Assembly: GCA_002105175.1 (NCBI GenBank)
Contig: MCGE01000019.1
Coordinates: 434,001 to 498,000 of the forward strand
DNA from: Absidia repens
Lineage: Eukaryota > Mucoromycota > Mucoromycetes > Mucorales > Cunninghamellaceae
DNA length: 64,000 bases
Reading direction: 5' to 3'
A program made the position numbers and the translations under genes. Within the stretch, counting starts at the first letter, position 1. Every line of letters starts with the position of its first letter. Shown here one piece after another: positions 47,051-59,236 of the stretch. Under the pieces are notes generated by a model. The model was not told where the DNA came from and ran no database searches. It saw only the letters and a program-made list of their open reading frames with translations.

Positions 47051-47284
47051 GTATATGGTAGATGGAATGAAAGGTGAATGTGTTGGTATACAGCAGAGTC
47101 GATTTTTTTTGTCAATTATAGGATCTCATACTCAAGTGGAAGCGTGGGAACAGACTATTCTAGAGTGGGGAGTCCTCTTGTGCTTCTGTGCCCAAAATAG
47201 TCATTCCATGTTCCGGAAACCAGACATGTGCTGATGGAGTAGGAAATTATATTTCTGTCTAGCGCTCTTTCTGGCATCCCTTTT

Positions 47285-47940
47285 TCTCACTGTTTTTGAC
47301 TCGTTGTGGAGCTGGTGTTAGGACTAGTTTAGAAGGGTTTCAGAAAAGCGATGACGGTTTTCATTTTGACTCCAGGATCTTGGGGCTTTCTCTTTTCTTC
47401 AATAAAACATAGAGTACAGTGCCTTTGGTTCAAAAATAACATGTCTTTGTTTTTAAAAATGTGTGTTTGCTTCAATGCTATGTGTTTAAACTTCATTAGC
47501 AGTTTACAGATCCCTATTAGAGATCCCTTTTTCTTGTAGCGTAGCACCTCACTCTACTTTTACATTTTCTTCCATTTAGTATAGTCTTGACTATCATGAT
47601 TCAATAAAAGTTTTTTTATTTTGTAATGAACATTGGGTGACAAAGCTATTCTACTGTGGTAGACTAATCTACATACTAATGTATATACTATTATACTGTG
47701 GAATTCTGTTCTACATACTATTCTTGTCTGGTAGTGTATCCCTATAGTGTGGTGATCTATTTTCCAAACCAATTTAGCACGGTAAATGCTTCTACGCGCT
47801 ATAATGTTGTAAACAATACTGAAGCATAGGGGCTTGTTATTATGGCTGTAGGCTTTCCCGACTTTGTTTTTGTTTGTTGACGGCCCCCCAGATTTTTCTG
47901 TGACAGGATTGAAAATCAAAACCCGCCCCGCCTGAATTTA
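47285..47940 (+). repeat. Dispersed repeat copy G with second module
   Basis: The first module (TTGACTCGTTGTGGAGCTGG, AGGACTAGTTTAGAAGGG, TTCAATAAAACATAGAG) runs directly into the second (TTTAGTATAGTCTTGACTA, CTATTTTCCAAACCAATTT, TATTATGGCTGTAGG, TTTTTGTTTGTTGACGG). This suggests the two modules form one composite element of about 650 bp. Confidence 0.65.
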
Positions 47941-47944
47941 TTTT

Positions 47945-48375
47945 TCAATAGAAGTTTGGAGATCCCCTTTAGAGATCCCTTTTTTATCGTACATCGTACA
48001 TCGTTCCTTCTTCTACACCATTCATCTAGATTCGCACCTCTCTCAACTACTATTAGCGGTCCCCCTATTTTTACATCTTCTTTCCTTTTAGTATAGTATT
48101 GATTATGTATCATTATTCAATAAAAGCTTTTTTATTTTGCAATGAACAATGGAATGGCAAAGCTATTCTACTGTGACAGGCTATTGTACATACTATTCTA
48201 TTGCGGTAGACTATTCTACATACTATTCTATTGCGGTAGACTATTCTGCATATTATTCTTTTATTGGTTTGGAAAGCCTATAGCGAAATTACTGCTTTTG
48301 GCAGGCTCCGCGGTCGAGCTATTCCCGATTTATTGAATTTTTAGGGGTGTGGCGGGGTGTGTATGGGTGTATATG
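47945..48375 (+). repeat. Partial second module with 28-bp tandem motif
   Basis: Matches 43000-43290 closely (TTCTACACCATTCATCTAGA, ATTAGCGGTCCCCC, GCAATGAACAATGGAATGGC). It then shows about three tandem copies of a CTATTCTATTGCGGTAGA unit (48180-48265) and ends with a copy of the block at 42225-42300. Confidence 0.6.
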
Positions 48376-49130
48376 AGGGTACTGGGGGGAAATGGTATGA
48401 GTAGGAGGTACACGTGGCCAGGAAGCGGCTCTAAGTAAATTTAGGTCGGGTTCTACTTTTCGAAACTATTCCTCCAATGTTTTCTTACAAACTGCGCCAA
48501 TGATTGAGTTGTAGATTTTTCAGTCTTTGGTATACTAAAAATCCCACTGAAGTGGCATCCTGCAGTATGTATGGGGCATATTTCGATCGATGGTGATGGT
48601 AACGGTAGTGGGATCTTACAGTAGTAAAAAATCGACGATGATGAATCATTTGTTAGTACATCCATTTGTCGAAAGTACAAAGATAGCTACAATGAGAACG
48701 TGAAACGGCATAATAAATGTATATAATTTTTTATTGAGATAAAATATTTTGGAGGAAGGATGGGGGACATGCAAATAAAGATAGCAAAACTAGGCTAAGA
48801 AGGGAGGAGAATGGTTGGTATGTATCTTGGTTGTAATGGATAGAAGACTGAAATAAAAAAGAAACAATGTTTTCATATTAGATAATATAGCACTGCATAT
48901 GAAGGGAAAAGAGTAATAACCACTTATAAATAAAGGATATCAAACTAGATATAAAAATAGTAAGGCGAAGGGAGACGGAAGAGAAAAAAAAAAAATAGTA
49001 ACATCTCTATAGCTAACAATGGGCTAGAAAGATAGGGAAATAAATAACAGTAAAAAAAAGGAGGGAAGGTGTACAAATAAAAAATCAAAATCGTAAAGGA
49101 TACAGCAATAGCACGCCAAGCTCACTATAA
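48376..49130. other. Intergenic, no gene seen
   Basis: Right edge of the repeat island and trailer of the MUB1 gene. AT-rich, with A-runs. Nothing recognised. Confidence 0.4.
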
Positions 49131-51199
49131 CTAGAGTTCCATTTGTAGGCCTACATCCATCAATATCGCATTGTGATCGTCCGAGCTTTCTGTAGAATCA
49201 TTTTGCGTATGTCCGCCGTCCAGGTTCTGTTCAAGAATTGCCAAGTCACCTCCATGAGGAGAACTGCTAGAAGGTGATATTTCGTTGATATGGAGACCCG
49301 ACGACGGTTGATCTTGCTGACGTAGCTGCTGATGCTGCTGTTGCTGTTGGCTCAATGAAGATGGTCGACGTTCCAGTTCACGGGCATTCATTGTTGGGAC
49401 AGTCGATGTGGGTGATGATAGTATATGATGATGATGACGACGAGAATCCAGTGATTGGCCAAGTGGAAGTCGGTGCTGTGGATCGGTGATGTTATTATCG
49501 GCAATCGTTTGCTGGTGTTGGTTGTTCCGAGCGGCGGCCGTTTGTGAGCGAGGGTGGATATCAGTCGCCATAGTAGAGGTGTTGGATGAGGTCGTAGGAT
49601 TTACACTCGTCATTGTTGACATTGTTGCCGTGTTTTGTCGATGTTGTTCCTGGGAATGACTGGCGGTAACTGCAGTAGGTGTTGGGGTTGTACTTTCAGG
49701 CCTTAGTTGATGTGTCGTGCCGGCACCAACCGGGGCAGGGGTAGCAGTGACAGTCGTGGTTGTAGATGGCACTTGTTGTTGGATAGTGGATGATGAGGCA
49801 TCTTGAGGAGGGGGTACAGTAGCATGACGTTCGACGCACCACCAACGATGACCATCAGCCCAGGCCTTGGATTGACAAGCTTTGCAACAATATTTGGCTT
49901 TGCGGCACCGTCGACATTTGGCAAATTCACGTGGTTGAGATTCCCATTTTCCACAATGCATGTTGGCACACCGTCGAGTTCCACCCTTTGTTTCGTCCTT
50001 ACGGCAAGCATTGCGCATGATGACACCAGCCCAGTACTGAATAGGATTTGGATGTAGACGATGACAAAAGCGTTCCACCACCGAAAAGACATTGCGATCG
50101 TAGTTCGTATGAAATTGATTTCGGATATGTGGATATTTTGACAGATAGGCCAAGAGTTGCAGAGACAACAGGATATCTTCTTCACGGTAGAATACATTAT
50201 CAATATTGGGCACCCGAGGATCTTGCCATGTTGGTACAGATTTGATTGATTCCCTGTTCATTCGATTTTTTCGGCGCTGAGCAGCATTCATTTTGATGTA
50301 TGGAAAGGTTGATTTTCGAAGTACGCGATGTTGTTGGCGTGGTGATCGAGATTGTCCAGGTGAAGTATTGGTGTTGTTCTTTGTTTCAGTATTGGGTATC
50401 AAGTTATGGTTGTTGGATGAAGAGGATGGGAGACTGACTACTGGTGGAAATGCAGTTGTCGATGTTGCCGTTGTTGCTGCTGCTGGGGTAGTTGCTGTTG
50501 ACGGTAATCTTGTTGTATTCACTACTGATCATACATAAAGTAAAAACAAGAGGATGAGCAAAACAGATAAAATCAGGACTAATTGACTGCACAGCATACA
50601 CACAATCACCCACCCCCTTGAGTAATATACAAACCTAATTGATGAGAATCTAGTAACGTCTGTTCGGCAGTTCTTGAATGAGATATGAGTCCACCAAGGA
50701 CTTCTTGATGATTTGAATAATCATTGTGAGTTGATGAAGATTGTATCGTTGAAGTTGCAGAAGAAGAGCGTATGCCATTTTTGTTGTCTTGTCGGTCACT
50801 TTCTTGTCGCACTAATTCCAGAGCCCGTAAAAAATTTTCAAGCACACGCAAAACAATAGGAATCATTCCAGCGTCAACTACCTTGGTCCGGATTTGCTCG
50901 GTACCTCTAACACCAACATTGACCACGCATTGAAAGGCCAAAGACCATTTCCACAAGCTACGTCGTTCAGGTTCCAGATGTTGAGGGGACAAGATGCGTA
51001 CCAATTGTTCCAAACCACCATCCAATACCAATATTTCTCTGATGCGAGGGGACGTGGAAGTAAGATAGGCTAGATGCGTAAGAGAGTTGATCAAAGGTAG
51101 GCTTGCCGTACAGTCCAAAGCCCGTCTATCATAGAGTGCCGAAGTAATGCAAACAGCCGCCTTGTTATGAGATGGAAAACACAAATTGGGTTCCCTCAT
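49131..51199 (-). CDS. MUB1: MUB1/samB-like MYND zinc-finger protein
   Basis: Resembles yeast MUB1 and Aspergillus samB, a MYND protein that works with the ubiquitin ligase UBR2 (in yeast, turnover of RPN4) and is linked to polarity in moulds. 652 aa from exons 51199-50635 and 50524-49131. The start MREPNLCFPSHNKAAVCITS is the usual one in this family. LYDRRALDCTASLPLINSL and HLAYLTSTSPRIREILVLDG form the armadillo-like N-terminal part. The MYND finger spans about 374-418 (CANMHCGKW, CRRCRKAKYCCKACQ, WWC), with all expected Cys/His visible. The last 230 residues are Ser/Thr/Gln/His-rich low complexity. Function is by homology. Confidence 0.88.
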
Positions 51200-52092
51200 A
51201 TTGTCAAAAGTATAAAAATAACAGTCGGGTGAAGAAGAGTTATTATCTAAAGATAATAAATATATGTACAAAAGAGTAAAATAAAGGTAGACCGTTCAAT
51301 AAAGATGAAGGAGAAAGGTTTTGTAATGATGAGGAAAAAAAAAAAAAAAAAGAAAGGAGCGAAGGGAAGAAAAAAAAAATGTGAGTGCGAGATAAATAAA
51401 ACCCCCTCATCTCTCTCTAGAAAAGAGCACCAATCACATGGTTGGTTGGTTTTTTATAGGCGGAGGACGAAATATAGGTTGTAGAGAGGGGTGGGGCACG
51501 GATAGCAACAAAAGAAAGGATCACATATGACATCGAATAAAATACTGAATATAATGCAATACGAGGAAAATTCAATTAAGTAATGCATAATGAAAGTGTC
51601 TAGTTTGACTGTTTTGTTTCTGTGCGTATTTTAAGAGCATAACATTCACTATTATCTGGGATAAAGATTGACCACGATCACGTACATGGATTCACTGTAT
51701 AAAAAATCATACATTGATGAAGAACGAAATTTTGTACGATAAACATGGACGCTCGATCTTGCAAAGTCAAAAAGAAGCCTTTACTTACTCCAACATAGAA
51801 AAATAGCGGAGGTTAAAATGAATAAAATAGACATTATAAGAGGGTGAGAATAATAGAATGATGGAAATGAAGAGTTCATGTAACCAATTTATAAGAATAT
51901 GCTTTATTTACTTTCCTAACTAGGTCGTTTTAAATAAAAAAAAACTATGTCATTTTGATCATTTTCTGACACTACAATGTTAAAGTCTCATTGTGTCTTC
52001 GCTTGCTTTTCGCATGCTTTTCGCTCGCTTGAGTCCACGACTCTTGGACGTGTAATTGTTTATTATCATTTATTATTATTATTTATGGTGGA
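51200..52092. other. Intergenic, promoter side of MUB1
   Basis: A-rich tracts (51331-51377) and AT-rich DNA. A short TTTTCGC-type direct repeat (CTTGCTTTTCGCATGCTTTT) occurs near 52000-52025. No gene. Confidence 0.4.
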
Positions 52093-53042
52093 TTAAAGCT
52101 TCTCACTTGGTTGGTATGAATTTTGAGGGATCTTTGGAGATGCGGCTGAATAAGACGGTGGGGGACAATTGGCTACTTTATAAGCTGGTGTATTATCTAT
52201 CATATAAGAATTACTGCTTGGCGAAGCAAAATGATGCAAAAGATTATATCGCTCATCAAACTCGATTGTGATAGCCTATAAATGGAAAGAAATCGATTAG
52301 CCACCAAAATGAAAAAAATATTATTATTATTTTTTGTTGCCAAATTAAGGGGAGGTGAAACGGGAATAGGGAGAAAAATGGTAAGGAGATGCAATATCAG
52401 CAAAAATAAAAGAACTTTACGTAGTTGGCTGTGTTTTTAAAGTGGGCACCACTACTGGCTATGTATTCGGCTGTCAATTTTGAAAATCGGAAATTGATTC
52501 CCCGTACATTTTCGGTCGCATTCATGGCAAGTGTACAAGTATACATGGCTTTTTCAAACTGAAGAAGAAGAAATAAATATATATATATATTAGCGGATTT
52601 TAGAACATGCAGCTGATTTTCTATTTTTTGAACAACAACATGAATAATTGTGATTCAATAATAAAGTATGATACTAAACGTGCCTTTTTCTTTAAACGAC
52701 GTCGCCAACCAATCAAGATACTTGAAAAGAGTAATAAGGTGAAAGGAATGGCCAAAATATAAATCAAATGGTGTGTATAATGAATCGATGCTATCACTGT
52801 TAAAATCACAAGAGTACTAAAACAAGCGATTAAAGTCGTTGACATCCCCGAAGAAAGTGATGGAGGAGGTGGGTTAGCCTGAGCTACTCTATTAAAAGCG
52901 TTGATCGTTGATGAAAATTCTTTCGGTGTCATCTATTACAAAATAAAATGGTCATCATTACAATATTATTATAGTTATTATTATTTCTTACAAATCCATC
53001 CAAGTCAAAAGTATATTGATTATCAAATCTCTTTTGAGACAT
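52093..53042 (-). CDS. Two-transmembrane protein of unknown function
   Basis: Four exons (53042-52992, 52932-52675, 52558-52421, 52275-52093) give 209 aa. Order: a hydrophilic start (MSQKRFDNQYTFDLDGFMT), a helix (PKEFSSTINAFNRV), a PPPP turn, two close hydrophobic helices (TTLIACFSTLVILTVIASIH and HHLIYILAIPFTLLLFSSIL), a basic stop-transfer WRRRLKKK, then a soluble tail with AITIEFDERYN and a Pro/Ser-rich end. The layout of helix, hydrophobic hairpin, basic helix and a final IEF/Y strand is faintly like the ERF4/GOLGA7 palmitoyltransferase-subunit family, but key sequence matches are missing. It shares a 505-bp divergent promoter region with NHA1. All junctions keep frame, so the gene is likely real. 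Confidence 0.75.
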
Positions 53043-53547
53043 GACACAGTGAACAAACTTCATTATATTTGACGGATAAAAAATGACTGTGACGATATAA
53101 AAAAAAAGAGGAAAGGAAAAGAAAAATAAAAAAAGTGTCTATGAATACATATGTAAGGCTTTCAAAAATAAGGAGAAATATGGCTATGGAACGTTAAATC
53201 CATTCTTTTGAGGAGCATGTCTTTCGATAAAATAGGAGTACCTCAAAGGGACCACTACTACCACCACCCGCTCAAAAGATCTTCGTCGCATTGTGTCGGA
53301 CACTTAAAAACTCGCCATTGTAAAGCCCGCGAGCTTGTGCCTTACTTTCTTCGTCCTTTTTTTTTTTCTTTATTTCTTTCTCTCTCTCTCCTTTTTTTTT
53401 TTTTTTTTTTTCTGTATTATAGAATATTTCAAGTAAAAACACACATTTGAATAGAAAAATAACAAAAATACAGCACACGAATCACACGCATTACTAACTT
53501 CTCTGCTTGAATGTCATTCAAAGTTGAACATAGAAACACGATTTGAT
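53043..53547. promoter_or_regulatory. Divergent promoter region of the two-TM gene and NHA1
   Basis: A pyrimidine-rich tract with long T-runs (53359-53411) precedes NHA1. No specific factor site was identified. Confidence 0.4.
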
Positions 53548-54934
53548 ATGGTATTTAGATCTCTGAAGTTGATCCCTGGAGAATTCTCTTCATTCACCGT
53601 CGCCATTGCCGTCCTGAGCGGTTTTATTGTCTTCTTTGGTTATATCTCTATGTTTTTGAAAGAGAAGATGTTTCTTTCCGAAGCTTGTAAGTTTTATGAA
53701 ATCGGAAAAAAATAACTCCCTTGCCCTTTAATCCTTATTTTTAACTTTTTAATCTAGTTGTCGCTTTGGTGGTTGGAATTATATCTGGCCCGTTAGTTAC
53801 AAATGCTATCAACCCTAACGCATGGGAAGGCAGTGATGAAATTACGAAACAACTTACAAGGTGTATCATAGCTGTTCAGGTAAAACAAAATATACTGTAC
53901 TAGCGTAGTGGCATGTATATGAACAATCACGCTTAGGCTGATGATCATCTTTCTTTTTATTTCTCTATTTTAGGTAATGGCCGTTGGTATAGAGTTGCCA
54001 AAGTAGGTAGTATATGGACATATATATACATACATATAGATTCTAGCATGCATGATACGCTGAATAATATTCATTGGCTTTTTTATTTGTTTATTTACAG
54101 GCACTACATGAAGAAAGAATGGCTCACCATGTTCATGCTCTTATTCCCGGTCATGATGTTTATGTGGCTAGCTAGCGGGTTAATTATTTGGGCTTTAATA
54201 CCTCCTATTACCTACGTAAGCTAACAAAACAGAGAGAAAAAATATTATTAAGGTACCAGCACTACAATGTCATCCTTCTCTTTCTTTGCATTTAGCTCGA
54301 ATCCCTTGTGATATCGGCCTGCATATGTCCTACTGATCCGGTATGTAAAAATAGACTTTACTACGAAAAAAAACAGCGCAATAAAACGGTCTCTGTGAAC
54401 GGGAATTTGAACTGCCTTTAACTTTTTTTATTTTCATTTATTTATTTCTCTATAGATTTTGGCAAATTCTGTGGTGAAAGGTCGATTTGCCGAAAAACAT
54501 GTCCCTGCACATGTCCGAAATGCCCTCTCTGCTGAAAGGTATATTTATTTATTCGTTAACAATGACAACCTTGCTCTTTCACTAATATTTTATATCTATA
54601 TATATATATATATTACAGTGGAGGGAACGATGGGCTCGGTTTTCCGTTCCTTTTTCTGGCAATATTTCTGCTGAATGAAGATACAGTTGGAACCGCTATT
54701 GGAAAATGGATCTATATTACTTTACTTTTCCAAATCCTTCTTTCATGTATAATTGGCGCGGTTGTGGGTTGGCTCGCTTGCAAATTATTACAATGGTCCA
54801 AAAAAAGGTAAGTGCTTTTTGGTTGGCTTTTTTCTCGGTTGCATTTGCTGATATGTCATATCACTCCCTATTTTAGGCACCTGATTGATAAACCGTCTTT
54901 TCTGTCTTTTGCTATTGCTCTTGCCGTAAGTTCT

Positions 54935-54967
<33 letters not shown>

Positions 54968-56356
54968 GTTTCTTTAGAGAAAATTAATTAAGATTATCTA
55001 TTTGACTGATAAATACTCTTCATTATTTATAGTTATTCTTAATGAGCATGACTGGCTTTACTGGTAGCGATGATGTCTTGGCTTGTTTTGTCGCTGGAAA
55101 TGCTTTCTCCTGGGATGAATGGTTCCGCAAGGAAACTGAGGAAGCTCATTTCCAAGATGTCATTGATATGATGCTCAATCTTGCTGTATTTGTTTATATT
55201 GGTGCTATTATTGTAAGTGTTTGAAAATGAAAATAGAATTGTGATGATGGTTTAGAAAAGGGGATATAATATTAATAACCAACTGTACCTTTTTTTGGGG
55301 GGGGGGTGTTATTATAGCCTTGGTCAGAATTTGAAAACACTGTGATTGGACTGTCCCCATGGCGACTGGTGGTCATTGCTATCTTGGTTTTACTATTCCG
55401 TCGGCTACCTATTGTAATTGCCTTGAAGCCTTTTATGCCTGCAATCAAGACCTATCGCGAAGCTATTTTCAGCGGTTGGTTCGGTCCTTTAGGAGTGGGA
55501 AGTGTGTTTTTGTGTATGATTGCCAAAGACGAACTCAAAGAAGTCTATTCTGGTCAAGCTGCACCAGTTGTTCTGGAATTGATTACACCTGTGGTTTTAT
55601 TTATTGTTATGTCATCTACATTAGTCCATGGCACTACTATTCCCTTATTCAAGATTGGCAACCGTATCCGCACTCGAACTTTGTCCATTACAAGTATTGG
55701 AAGTGGAGCTAGTCAAGTCCTTCATTTGCCCAAGTTTCAGCAACGACGCAGTGAGGACGATCTTCTTCATCATTATCAGCATCCAAAAAGCGCGGAAACA
55801 ATGACGGAACTTCAGCGAAATACACTATTCAACACAATCCAACGTGGCCATACACTGACCACCATCAAGCCATCATCAACAACCACCATCGTTATTGGAG
55901 ACGAATCCCACCCTAACCATCCAAACAATAGCAGTATTACGCAAGTACATGACGAACACGATAAAGACAGCAGTATGGACGATGACTACCTATTGGAAAC
56001 TAACAAGCCGGCTGCTTCTGTATCACTTTCCTCCTCGCACATCAATGTTACCAGCAATGGAATCTCTCAATCGTCTATTGGTATCGGTACTCCTGTATTC
56101 CTTGGAACCGAAAATAGTAGGCATGGAAGTACATCAACTTTGGAAACGCAAGGGATACGATTTTTGGAACCAGTCAAACCGAGGATGTCATCACAGACCA
56201 ATTTGAACACTATGATGGATCGGAATGAAAGTAGTGTCTCGAGCTTTAAAAGTTGGATCAGCAAACACGCGAAAGACGGGCACCATCATGGGAAACGAGA
56301 CCAAAGCGAAACATTGTCCGCTCATTCGGGTACTGTCATTGGATCACCACAAATGG

Positions 56357-56387
<31 letters not shown>

Positions 56388-56802
56388 GATAGCAACAGCA
56401 ACAGCAACAAAAAGGGAGGCGGATGAAACAACCATGCGGAAGCACCATCATCATAGTGGATTGCGCCATTTGTTTAGGAGCAACAAAGAAGTGACAAATC
56501 ATATTACCAACAGAAATAAGCCAACACCCAGAAACCAACATGAACATGAATGCGATACCACCAATATTATGAATGAAAAAGATGTGGATGGAAAATTGAC
56601 GATAGCGGACGACCATATGAATGAAATAAATCGAACGATGATCATGAACAATTTTAATGATAGTGATACCTTTCGATCGTCTATACTGGCAGCAATGATG
56701 ACATCTGATGACCAAAACCTATCAAATATCAAATTTGCCATGGAACAAGGACAAGGTCATATGACAACAATAAAAGAAGGTCTTGCTAGCTTAGAAAATT
56801 AG
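53548..56802 (+). CDS. NHA1: Plasma-membrane Na+/H+ (K+/H+) antiporter, NHA1/SOD2 type
   Basis: Exchanges cytosolic Na+/K+ for H+ and supports salt and pH tolerance. 811 aa from ten exons: 53548-53686, 53758-53879, 53974-54002, 54101-54215, 54296-54340, 54456-54538, 54619-54807, 54877-54925, 55033-55212, 55318-56802. The membrane half (about 1-430) has the family's EKMFLSEAFVALVVGIISGP, ICPTDPILANSVVKGRFA (with the essential Asp), GGNDGLGFPFLFLA, FTGSDDVLACFVAGNAFSWD and IFSGWFGPLGVGSVF. The C-terminal 380 residues are a hydrophilic cytoplasmic tail rich in Thr, Asn and His, including a TTTT-rich low-complexity run and KKxHHH segments, as in other fungal members with long regulatory tails. 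Exon 3 is only 29 nt. An intron at 55213-55317 contains ten consecutive G. Confidence 0.95.
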
Positions 56803-57175
56803 AATCTTTATCATCGTATTAGAAGATATATTTTTATTATTATTATTCCCACTTCTCTCTTCCTTTAGACATGATTTTTAATTTTTTTTTTTATTCATCT
56901 GAATGTTTTTACTTTTTGTTGGCTATTAAAAATAAAGAAAAAAAAAATACATTCCATATTAAACATAGCGTCTCTCCCATTACTGTTTTGTCTATTTCAG
57001 CTGCATTTGTGAAAAAAAAGGGGGGATTCAGTGTGACACAAATGTCAAAAGTCCGCATTTTGCTCTTTTTCCTTTTTTTTGGAACTCCATATTTCGTTTC
57101 CTTTTTATCTTCTTTATATCAAATTATTATTATCATTATTATTATTATTTGTCTCCTTCTTAAGTTGCACTTGTC
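56803..57175. other. Intergenic, NHA1 trailer and F-box gene leader
   Basis: Tandem spacer with (ATT)n tracts (56835-56848, 57121-57150) and T-runs. No gene. Confidence 0.45.
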
Positions 57176-59236
57176 ATGTCGACAACTCCACCGACTACTA
57201 CCTGCTACAGACATCGCCCCGAACTCGCTAAAAACAAGTCAGAACCCACCTTTGACTTGGTAAATTCAACTATGGCTTGGAGAGTTTTCGGTATCTATAC
57301 TCACATCATATCTTATTCAATAGTCTTTAGATACAGTATCAAGCGGGGACCGTGCAGCCATTACTCATGTTTGGTCACTCTTCTCATCCGCACCAAAGAA
57401 ACAACGCGACCTGATTCTGAAAGGGATCCTATCAGTTTGTTGTATGCCCCAATTGTCCTTCATCTATGAATCCCTGCAACCTCTGTTGCGAATTGATTTT
57501 GTCTCCATATTTCCAAAGTAATCAATAGGCATGTCCTGATATGAGCAATATGGTTTACTAACTTCAATATCGTTCCTACCATTATTAGGCACGTGAACTT
57601 TAAAATTTTTGGCTATTTGGATGCAGTCTCACTTTGTCAAGCAGCACAAGTGTCTCATGCTTGGAAATTTATTGCTGATGATGAACGTTTATGGTATATT
57701 ATGTGCGACCAACATACTGGCAAAACATGTGTCAAATGCGGCTGGGGATTGCCAAACAAACTCAAAATGACCACAGTTTCTACTCCACCCGTTCTTCCTT
57801 CTTTGTATCAAACCAACAAACTGCTCCATTATCAACAGATACAGTCAACAACGTCACCTCCAACTATTAGTACAAATAGTACACAGCAAAACGTCTTCAC
57901 CAAAGTCGATCATATTGTCTCATCAGCCGAACCATCTCTAGCAACATCCTCCATACCAGCTTTGTCATCAACAAAAAGAAAACATTCACCGGAGCCTGGA
58001 CTTCTCGGTCAATTCTCTCGGAAGAAGCAACACCAAATTCCACCAGTTGCTAAAACGGCATCCATTTCAGTTCATTCAACGGGTGAAGCAATCAACACTC
58101 TTATCAATGACACAACAGCTAATGACGACGACAATGATCAATTTCTGCATGGCAATGATATACCGCGGAACAACTGGAAATCACTTTATCGGGAACGCAT
58201 GATAGTTGAACAAAATTGGCGACAAAATCGATTCATTCTACGAAACCTGGCTGATAATGGTGGCGATAGTGGCACCAAGAATGGCGTGATCTGCATTCAA
58301 GTTTGCAATGACCTGCAAGTAATTATGATTGGTTATGACAACAACCTCATTCAGGTCTACGATGGTGAATCAAACATTAATGCTCAGCAACCTTGTGGGG
58401 AGCCTACGACGACCATGGCTTTGACATCATCGCTCAAATGCTTTCAATTTGATGAAGCCAAATTGATTGTGGGGGAATCAGATCATTCAATTAGTATATG
58501 GGATTGGCATCAAGGGACAAGAATTCGGACACTTCAAGGTCACACCGGCGCCGTCATTGCTCTCCACTTCAACAAACGCAACTTACTTGCTACTGGCTCA
58601 ATGGATCAGACGATTCGGCTGTGGGATTTTGGGGCAAGCCAAAGTTTTGTTTTGTTGGGACATCATTCACCTATCCGGTCACTACTTTTACAGCAACTGG
58701 ACCAACAACAACTACTGGTTTCTTCGGGTGATGATCAGGTCATTCGGATTTGGGACTTGACTTCACGGCAATGCATTCGGTCGTTGACTGGGCACAATGG
58801 TGGGGTTTTAAAGATGGTACCCATCCCTAGACTTGCTATGACTCAACTCCTCTCACTTGCTCCTAACAATGAACATCACCAAATCACCAACTTGCAACAG
58901 ATCGATGACATTAGCGATATCAGCAATTATTCTTTGATACTCTCCTGCTCCAGCGATAATACAATCAAATTATGGGATATTCGAACGGGGAAATGCATTC
59001 GGACTATGTTTGGACATATGGATCATGTGACAACTTTAGCGTGCGATCAATTCCGCATCATCTCTGGATCCAAGGATCGGACATTGCGTATCTGGTCGCT
59101 GAATACTGGTATTTGTCAACATGCCATGGCCTTGGAGCATGCTGTTGATACAGTGGCCCTTTCGTCATCAGGGATTCTTTCTGCTTCTAATGGTGTTGGA
59201 TGCATTTGGGATTATAGCAGCAAGGTGAACAAATGA
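57176..59236 (+). CDS. F-box/WD40 protein, SCF ubiquitin-ligase substrate receptor (CDC4/Pop1/FBXW7-like)
   Basis: Predicted substrate receptor of an SCF ubiquitin ligase, 649 aa. Exons 57176-57290, 57331-57517, 57589-59236; intron 1 is only 40 nt. An N-terminal helical region (KQRDLILKGILSVCCMPQLS) leads into the F-box, about 100-145 (HVNFKIFGYLDAVSLCQAA, VSHAWKFIADDERLW). Next comes the CVKCGWGLP Cys motif typical of CDC4-type proteins, then a Ser/Thr-rich linker with RKR/KKQH. WD40 repeats fill about 345-645 (HSISIWDWHQG, LATGSMDQTIRLWDF, LVSSGDDQVIRIWDL, SCSSDNTIKLWDIRTG, ISGSKDRTLRIWSLNTG). CDC4-like members destroy phosphorylated cell-cycle or transcription proteins. MET30/SCON2-like function is possible given the neighbour but not supported by the Cys motif. 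Confidence 0.88.

Noticed and set aside
42760..48375. LTR retrotransposon
   Set aside because: Repeats are present in both orientations, but no gag/pol coding remnants, primer-binding site or TG...CA-ended pair was seen.
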